From Smallanthus sonchifolius (taxonomy: Eukaryota; Streptophyta; Magnoliopsida; Asterales; Asteraceae), in the NCBI GenBank assembly GCA_023525975.1, contig CM042040.1, positions 51,615,486 through 51,679,485 of the forward strand: DNA of 64,000 nucleotides, read 5' to 3'. Below, piece by piece: positions 56,654-64,000 of the stretch. Numbering within the stretch: the first letter of the stretch is position 1; every line of letters starts with the position of its first letter. Below the pieces are notes generated by a model. The model made no database searches and had not been told where the DNA came from. It was given only the letters and a program-made list of their open reading frames with translations. The position numbers and the translations under genes are program-made.

Positions 56654-58680
56654 ATGGCAAGAAGAGGAAACGGAAGGCATGGTGGGGGCCGTACCGGTGG
56701 TCGCACCGGTGGTCGTAACGGCGGTCGCGGCAGGACCTTGCGCGCCAAGAGTATAGTGAAGAAGGAAGTGTTCACACTGAACCGGCGGTTGGTGTGCATA
56801 GAACCGAGCAGACACAGGTTGAAGAACAACCTTTCACTTTTGAACCAGAAGTGAGAGCAGCCATAGCTCGAGAGTTCACAGACTTGATGAACGTTTCTTT
56901 GCCAGGACTGTTGGCAGAAACATTAAAGAAGGTTAATGAGACGGGTGGGTCTAACACGGCGGTTGATACCCCGAACACTGAGCCAATCAACGCACCGCTT
57001 AACCGTGGTTGCGACTATAAGTCCTTCAAGGCATGTGACCCGCCAGTCTTGACCGGGAAGAAAGACGCGGTAGCTACGTTTGATTGGGTGATTCGTATGG
57101 AGGCTGCCATTCGTCTGAGCGAATGTCGAACAGATCAAGTTATGAAATTTGCTGCTAACTCCTTAAGAGATGAAGCATCCCATTGGTGGGAAGGTGTACG
57201 TCAAGCAAAAGGGAGCGAGGTTGTGGACGCGATGATGTGGGCCGACTTGAAAACTTTGGTGATCAAGAATTTCTGCCCAAGGAACGAGATTGAGAAGGTA
57301 GAGATGGAATTTATGGGTTTAAAGGCCGGGAGCATGACGCACCGGCAGTACACAACTCGATTCAATGAACTGGCACGTCTGGTGCCACACCTTATCACGA
57401 CTGAGGAAATAAAGATTTCCTGTTACATTCAAGGGCTGCCGGACCAGGTCCGCACCTATGTTAAGGCAAACGCACCTACTACCTATGATTCGGTAGTAGA
57501 ACTGAGCGGCGTGGTATTTGATGATCTGGCGCTGAATTTCGTTGCCATTAAGGAACCGAAGAAGAGACCGAGCTTCTCGAACAAGCGAACTGGTGGAAGG
57601 ATGTTTGGGACTCGTGATAAGAGGGCTCGGGTGAATGAGCCGACTGTTTGTAAGAAGTGTGGAAGGGAGAATGTAGGTGAATGTAGACTGGGATCTAACT
57701 TGTGCTTTAAGTGTGGCAAGACCGGGCACTACTCCCGTGACTGCCCACAACACTTCAAGTGCTATAACTGTGGGGATGCTGGTCATCTGAGAAGGGAATG
57801 CCCGAAACCGAGAATGGGTGAAGCCGGGAAAGGGAAAGGCCTGGAAAGGAAAGAAGTGAGGCCCCGAGCAAAGACTCATGCGTACACACTGAGGCAAGAA
57901 CAAGCCCGGGCAGACCCTGACGTGGCGTCAGGTACGTTCATCCTTGACAACACTTTTGTTTCTGTGTTATTTGATTCGGGTGCAAGCAAGAGTTTTATAT
58001 CTGCGAATTTTTGTAAACGAGTGAAGCACACTGACAGTAAGCTAGCAAGGGCCTTTAGCGTAGAAACCGCTGAGGGTAGAACTGCAAGAGTGACCGATGT
58101 AGTTGACAACTCCACGATAAAAATAGAAGGTCATAGGTTCCCTGTCAGGTTGTTTGTTATGGTTTTGGGTGGGTTTGATGTCGTGTTAGGTATGGATTTG
58201 CTAACGGCCAATGAAGCGCAAATTATATGTAAACGAAAGATAATCCGATTCAAGGCTCCGGATGGTAGCAAAGTCGAGGTTCTTGGGGATCGTGACGCCC
58301 CGATGCCAAATGTCATCTCGATGATTAAGGCAGCAGATTACTTGAGGCGCGGATGCGAGGCTTATCTGGTGTACGTAATTGATGAGTGTAAGGAAGTGAA
58401 GGAGCTAGACGATGTATCCGTGGTACGCGAGTACCCGGAGGTGTTTCCAGAGGATTTGCCTGGGATACCACTCGACAGAGAGATCGAATTTCGAATCGAC
58501 TTAGTACCAGATGCCCAACCCGTGGCTAAGGCTCCATATCGACTAGCACCAGTGGAGATGAAAGAGTTAATGGCACAACTAGACAAGTTACTTGAGAAGG
58601 GATTTATCCAACCGAGCATCTCGCCGTGGGGTGCTCCGGTGTTGTTTGTGAAGAAGAAAGACGGTTCGATGAGAATGTGA
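56654..58680 (+). pseudogene. Element C gag, protease and RT start
   Basis: The ATG at 56654 starts MARRGNGRHGGGRTGGRTGG. A one-base shift near 56740 moves to the frame that holds the rest. Gag core: RGCDYKSFKACDPPVLTG, LRDEASHWWEGVRQA, FNELARLVPHL. Zinc knuckles: CFKCGKTGHYSRDC near 57703 and CYNCGDAGHLRREC near 57759. Protease: LFDSGASKSFIS near 57970. RT begins at FIQPSISPWGAPVLFVKKKD. A TGA at 58678-58680 replaces the Cys codon of the MRMCIDY motif seen in elements A and B. Apart from these lesions it is open. Confidence 0.92.
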
Positions 58681-61214
58681 ATTGATTATCGCGAGTTGAA
58701 CAAACGTACGGTGAAGAACAAGTACCCTTTACCAAGGATCGACGACTTGTTCGATCAATTACAGGGCGCAAGTTGGTTCTCAAAAATTGACCTTCGATCC
58801 GGGTACCATCAGTTGAAGATGAGGGAAGAAGACATACTGAAAACCGCATTTCGCACGCGTTATGGACATTTTGAGTTCCGCGTAATGTCTTTTGGATTGA
58901 CGAACGCCCCACAGCGTTCATGGATTTGATGAATAGAGTTTGTCGACCAATGCTGGATCGATCGGTAATCGTGTTCATCGATGATATCCTCATCTACTCC
59001 AAGAATGAGGGTGATCACGCGTGTCACTTGAAGGAAATATTGGAAGCTCTGAAGAAGGAAAAGTTGTATGCTAAGTTCTCCAAATGCACGTTCTGGCTTA
59101 GGGAAGTCCAATTCCTAGGTCACGTCATCAACCCGAACGGCATTATGGTTGACCCAGCGAATATAATGACGGTAAGGGAATGGAACATTCCTAAGATGCC
59201 AACTGAAATCCGTAGTTTCTTGGGATTGGCAGGCTACTATCGGAGATTCATCCAGGATTTCTCAAAAACAGCTTCGCCGTTGACAAAGTTGACTCGGAAA
59301 GAGGTTAAGTATGAATGGGGTTCGACCCAAGATGAGGCGTTTAAGGAACTGAAGAAGAGGCTAACCCAAGCTCCAGTCTTGGCCCTTCCCGAGGGCAATG
59401 AAGACTTAGTGGTATACTCTGACGCTTCGGGTCAGGGATTGGGATGCGTGTTGATGCAACGCGGAAGAGTGATCGCGTATGCGTCACGACAGTTGAAGAT
59501 TCACGAAGCTAATTATCCAACCCACGATTTGGAACTTGCTGTTGTCGTATTCGCGTTAAAAATCTGGAGGCACTACCTATACGGGGTGAAGTTTACTATT
59601 TACTCTGACCACAAAAGTTTGAAGTACTTCTTCGAACAAAGAGAGCATAATATGAGGCAGAGACGATGGTTGGAACTCCTGAAGGATTATGACTGTGAGA
59701 TCATGTACCACCCTGGAAAGGCAAACGTGGTGGCTGACGCTCTAAGCCGAAAGGATGTGCCTGCTCCTATTAGAGTGAAAGCTTGTAAGTTAGTGGTAAC
59801 ATCAGATGTGATGAGAGAAATCGAAAAGGCTCAAAATGAAGCACTTAAAGAAGAAAACATAAAGAAGGAAAGGATGGTTGGCCAACAGGACAAGTTAGAA
59901 TATAACACCCTTGGTGTTAGGACACGTTTTGGACGGGTATGGATACCTATGGGTGGCGAGCTTAGAACCAAAATCTTGGATGAGGCTCATAAGTCTCGGT
60001 ACTCTATCCATCCTGGCACCAATAAAATGTACCAAGATCTAAGAAAGGAATACTGGTGGCCTGGGATGAAACATGAGGTGGCAAAGTATGTAAGCAAGTG
60101 CTTGACTTGCTCACAAGTAAAGGCCGAACACCAAAAACCGTATGGAAAGATTCAACCACTTGATATACCGGAATGGAAGTGGGAACACATTACCATGGAC
60201 TTCATAACCAAGCTACCTCGCACAGCTAAAGGTCATGATACCATTTGGGTAATTGTGGACCGTTTAACGAAGAGTGCTCATTTCCTACCTATTCGTGAGA
60301 CGTTCTCGTCGGAAAGGTTAGCGGAAGTATTTATTAACGAAGTAGTAGCACGGCATGGGATGCCCTTGACGATCGTATCCGACCGGGACACACGATTCAC
60401 ATCGAGGTTCTGGAAAAGATTGCACGAGGCGATGGGCACGAGGCTTAATATCAGCACGGCATACCACCCACAAACGAATGGTCAGTCCGAAAGGACCATT
60501 CAGACATTGGAGGATATGCTTCGTGCTTGTATTATCGATTTTGGCGGCAGTTGGGACAGTCATCTGCCGTTAGCCGAATTCTCCTACAACAATAGTCATC
60601 ACACGACTATAGTCATGCCGCCTTACGAAATGTTGTATGGGAGGAGATGCAGGACCCTGATTTGTTGGGGTGAGTTTGGACAAAAGGGATTAGGGAGTCT
60701 TGAAGTAGTAAGAGAAACGTCAGAAAGGTTTGATCAAATCAAAGCACGAATGAAGGCCGCACAAGATCGTCAGAAATCCTATGCGGATAAACGACGAAGG
60801 CCTATTGAGTTTGATGTTGGGGACAGAGTAATGTTGAAAGTGTCACCCTGGAAGGGAATAATACGATTCAGGAAGAGAGGAAAGTTAAGTCCGAGGTTCG
60901 TCGGACCATTCAAGATAATGGCACGGGTTGGTGAACTCGCTTATCGGCTAGAGTTGCCTGATGAGTTGAGTGGGATTCATCCTACCTTCCATGTATCACA
61001 CTTGCGAAAGTGTTTGGCGGATGAATCAGCTCACGTACCACTTACTGACATCGAGGTCAACAACAGCCTTAATTACATCGAAGAACCCGTGGCCATCTTA
61101 GACAGAAAGGAGAAGCGTTTGCGTAATAAGGTTATCCAATTGGTTAAAGTCCAATGGAAGCATCGAAAGGGATCGGAAGCCACTTGGGAAACGGAGACGG
61201 AAATGAGGGAGTAG
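58681..61214 (+). pseudogene. Element C RT, RNase H, integrase and chromodomain
   Basis: The RT frame resumes after the TGA and loses one C in a run of C near 58910 (compare element A), then runs open for 764 codons. Motifs: VIVFIDDILIYSKNEGD (RT active site near 58975), YSDASGQGLGCVLMQ (RNase H), the integrase HHCC region ending CLTCSQVK near 60100, core acidic residues in MDFITKLP, VSDRDTRF and TNGQSERTIQ, GDRVMLKVSPWKG, and the chromodomain VKVQWKHRKGSEATWE. A TAG at 61212 ends it 6 codons before the expected end (YPQLFDL). Confidence 0.92.
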
Positions 61215-61263
61215 TACCCTCAACTATTTGACTTATGATAGGTTTCGGGGACGAAACCTATTG

Positions 61264-61278
61264 TAAGGGGGGTAGACT
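61264..61278 (+). other. Polypurine tract of element C
   Basis: TAAGGGGGGTAGACT directly precedes TGTAACATCC. Just upstream GGTTTCGGGGACGAAACC forms a short hairpin shared with elements A and E. Confidence 0.88.
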
Positions 61279-63259
61279 TGTAACATCCCAAAAATAAAAC
61301 GACAGTTGAAATGATGAAAGAAACGAACGAGGCATGTCGGGTCGGGCCGGATGGGCCGGCGGGCTGGAAGGGGAGCCTCCCCTATAAATAGCTTAGACCT
61401 CCACCCATTTATCTCATTTGCAACTTCTAGAGAGAGAAACCGTAGAGAGAGAAAGTTGGCGGATCGACCCGAGATTTGAGAAGTGTGTTGCTCCAGAGCT
61501 CGTGAGAAGAACCTCCGGATCAGAAACTTGATTCAGGTAACGATTTGGCCTAAATCTGAGTTTTTGTTCGTTTTTCGGGTTTTGGGTGAAAAGGTAACGT
61601 TTTCACGGATAAAACTGAAAGATAAACATAGATTTGAGTTCCTTAATGGAAAACAAACGTTTTGAATGCAAACAGGTTCGGGATCTTGACGTGATCAGAC
61701 ATGAATGCGAAAGTTAAGGTTTTGTGAAGAAACAGATCGTGCGTACATATCAAGTACGCACGGAGCAGGTCCTGCGTACTTATCAAGTACGCAGGAAGAG
61801 AGCACTGCGTACTTATCAAGTACGCAGGAAGAGGATCCTGCGTACTTATCAAGTACGCAGGAAGCAGGGTCTGCGCACTTGCTAAGTGCGCAGGCATCAG
61901 GCTAATTAGGTAAAGTCGGTATGTTTAGAAGATTAAACCGTTAGAGTCGGGATTTGGTCTGATGTGTATTTAACTAATCAATTCAGATCGGAAGTAACGT
62001 AGTGGGACCTTTGTTTAGGGCAACCCGGACTAGCTATTAGGTGAGTTCTAGAAGCCCTCTTTTAACTGTTATATATAATGTTTTCGGGCTGGTGTGCATA
62101 CATATGAAATGATGTTTATAAAATGATGCTTATGAAACTATGTTTACGAAATGAAATGATTTGGAATGAACGGTTTATGGAAAGAAAGTTTTATGAATGG
62201 ATTGTTTACGAACGAAATGTTTATAAAGAAATGGTTTAAACTAAAGGTAAAGGGTTTCGAAAATGAATGAAAAGGTTTTATGAAAAGAAAAGAAAAAGGG
62301 CAAACGTTTTTAAGAAGTCATTACAAATCTAATCTATCGAATGAAGGGAATTGACAAATGAAGTCTGGGAATGTAATTCCCAGCCTTGTGGTAGATTATG
62401 GACAGCGAGCCATAGTTGCCATAAGAGCAACAGGGGCAGTGTCTTGGTGGCCTGCTAATGGTTTGATGTTGCACAACTGGTAGGGAGTAACGACGGTTAC
62501 TCAGGGGTTAACGAGACCCTTTGTAAGGTTAAATTATGATCCGACGGTGTTATGGCCGTGAGCCATAGCCGTCGATGGAGGTTGTCGGTCTATGGACATG
62601 AGATCCATAGGGGAAACTGAATGGGTATTGTCGGTCCTCGTGTAGTTAGCCTTGGGGCAATACAAAAAGGGAATTGACGGAATGTTGTGGCAATGACGGC
62701 GATACGTAACGGTTGTCCACGACATGTAAGGTTCCTTCGGGGACACAGAGACGCTTAAAGAAATATACAGATTGTAGATAGTAATGTATGACTTAAATGA
62801 ATGTTAAATGTTTTAAACAAATGATCCGTTCAATGTGTTTATGATGAGCAAAAATGTTTGAAAATGATGAATGAAAAGCCATGTTTTCTTATACGTGATG
62901 TTAAACCCTAATGAACGTTTTGAATGATGAACCATTTCTTAAATCGAATGAAAACTAGAACTCACCTGCGTAGCTGACTTTTTAGTATGCACATTCAGGT
63001 TAAGGTAGGTATGGATGATGGACGGTGATGTTTGGCAAGCGAGAAGAGTTACCCGGTTGATCATGAAGACTGGCATCCCGTTATGATTAGATTATGATAT
63101 GTTTATGTAATAGACTATGTTACGCTTCCGTTGTTAAACAATGTAATGGTTATGTTTTATTGAAGTATTTTTCGCTACGTTATTTGTTAATCAAGTTTAA
63201 GAACTATTTCTGAATTAGTAAATCCAACAAGTGAGGCCTCCCGGGTTTGGGGCCTTACA
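61279..63259 (+). mobile_element. 3' LTR of element C
   Basis: It starts TGTAACATCC and ends GGGCCTTACA, matching the 5' LTR with scattered small differences: an extra CCAGAGCT block near 61494, a fuller last palindrome unit, and an additional GAGACCCTTTGT stretch near 62512. Confidence 0.93.
61738..61895. repeat. GTAC-core palindrome array in element C 3' LTR
   Basis: Five units occur, four of the GCGTACTTATCAAGTACGC type and one GCGCACTTGCTAAGTGCGC. This corresponds to 54814-54960. Confidence 0.92.
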
Positions 63260-63264
63260 GTGAG
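63260..63264. repeat. Target-site duplication of element C
   Basis: GTGAG here equals 54351-54355. Removing the element and one GTGAG restores the copia reading frame. Confidence 0.95.
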
Positions 63265-64000
63265 TTACGTTAGTGAGCTTAATCATAGCTTACTGAGTGT
63301 ATCCCAATTTTGTGATAAGCAGTTTTCAGCTCATTTCACAAATAAAGAATGCTTAATTTTAAAACCAGGATTTGTGGTTCCTGAGTAATGGATTTTTTTA
63401 AGAACACCCCGTAAGGGAAACTCCTATGTTATTTATATGAACAGTAAACCCGTTTATGAAAATACATGTTTGTTATCAAAATCAGCTGAATCTGATGTTG
63501 TGTTATGGCATCGTCATCTTGGACACGTAAATCTCAAGAACTTAAATTGAATTGCAAGAGGTAATCATGTTCGTAATTTGCCTGTCTCTGAGTTCTTTTC
63601 AATCAAAAAATGTGTGGCTTGTGCTAAGGGTAAACAGCACCGAAAGCCTCATAAGTCAAAAATGCTTAATTCTATTGACTGCATTCTTCATCTCCTTCAT
63701 ATGGATTTATTTGGTCCTGTGAATGTGATGAGCATTGGGCAAAAATCTTATTGTCTAGTCATAACTGATGATTACTCACGTTTCTCTTGGGTTTTCTTTT
63801 TTGCTAATAAGAGTGAGACTGCAGAGCTGATAAAGAACTTTATCGTGTTGGTTGAAAATCAAAGAGATGTGAAGGTGAAAGCAATTAGATGTGATAATGG
63901 AACTGAATTCAAGAACGCAGTGCTGAATTAGTTTTGTACTGAAAAAGGGATCGCCAGACATTTTAGTGCAGCTCGAACACCTCTGCAAAATGGTGTCGCT
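63265..64000 (+). pseudogene. Copia GAG-preintegrase and integrase, continues past window
   Basis: The frame reads SVSQFCDKQFSAHFTNKEC, then a stop near 63388. LWHRHLGHVNLKNL carries the integrase zinc-binding His residues and CVACAKGKQHRK the Cys pair. A TGA sits near 63548. The catalytic core follows with LLHMDLFGPVN, VITDDYSRFSWVFF and IRCDNGTEFKN, then a TAG near 63929 and ARHFSARTPLQNGVA. It would catalyse cDNA insertion if intact. RT and RNase H are beyond the edge. Confidence 0.85.

Larger units (their letters stand above)
54356..63259 (+). mobile_element. Ty3/gypsy chromovirus element C (Tekay-like), full length
   Basis: The element has LTRs at 54356-56320 (1965 bp) and 61279-63259 (1981 bp). 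Target duplication GTGAG lies at 54351-54355 and 63260-63264. A primer site, polypurine tract and near-complete gag-pol are present. The LTRs look very similar, which suggests a more recent insertion than element A of the same family. Confidence 0.95.

Noticed and set aside
61643..61905. ORFs with repeated YLISTQDPLPA or YLSSTQEE motifs
   Set aside because: They are translations of the palindrome array in LTRs, on both strands, with no start context or conservation beyond the repeat.

Overview
This is repeat-rich plant nuclear DNA with no intact host gene. It is built from nested LTR retrotransposons, rearranged endogenous pararetrovirus (Caulimoviridae) sequence, chains of small TA-flanked foldback elements, and one mobile element carrying host gene fragments. 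Initiator-Met tRNA primer sites, chromodomain Ty3/gypsy elements, SIRE-like Ty1/copia elements and a captured piece of cinnamyl-alcohol dehydrogenase indicate a eudicot. An asterid of the Asteraceae type is likely, but that rests on general resemblance only. LAYOUT: 1-1.9 kb holds a minisatellite and a chain of TA-bounded elements. 2.0-4.6 kb is a truncated Ty3 element (D). 4.6-8.3 kb is pararetrovirus copy 1: RT/RNase H end, an extra ORF, the promoter region, the primer site and the movement protein start. 8.3-29.1 kb is Ty3 element A (minus strand, TSD AGAAG), inserted in the viral movement gene. 16.2-27.9 kb is Ty3 element B (minus strand, TSD GCAAC), inserted in the right LTR of A. B itself carries a roughly 1 kb insertion. 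29.1-38.6 kb resumes the pararetrovirus: rest of copy 1, a solo LTR (TSD AAGAA), an inverted RNase H piece, copy 2, and an inverted piece of viral intergenic DNA. 38.6-43.4 kb is the 3' part of a minus-strand Ty1/copia element with a large extra ORF. 43.4-45.1 kb is a truncated Ty3 end (E). 45.1-50.3 kb is a second chain of TA-bounded elements, with a perfect 240-bp palindrome and the gene-carrying element. 50.3 kb to the end is a plus-strand SIRE-like copia element split by Ty3 element C (54356-63259, TSD GTGAG). HISTORY from nesting: the pararetrovirus came first, A and the solo LTR entered it, then B entered A. Separately, C entered the copia element at the right. GENES: all long ORFs encode Gag, protease, reverse transcriptase, RNase H and integrase modules of these elements. 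Most carry stops or frameshifts. Element C is closest to intact. Element B keeps a 1178-codon open frame and a likely spliced intron near the start of gag. MOST UNUSUAL POINT: arrays of a palindrome with two GTAC cores (type GCGTACTTATCAAGTACGC) occur in the LTRs of Ty3 elements A and C and also in the unrelated copia element. In the copia element they lie just upstream of the TATA boxes of both the LTR and a possible internal promoter for the extra ORF.
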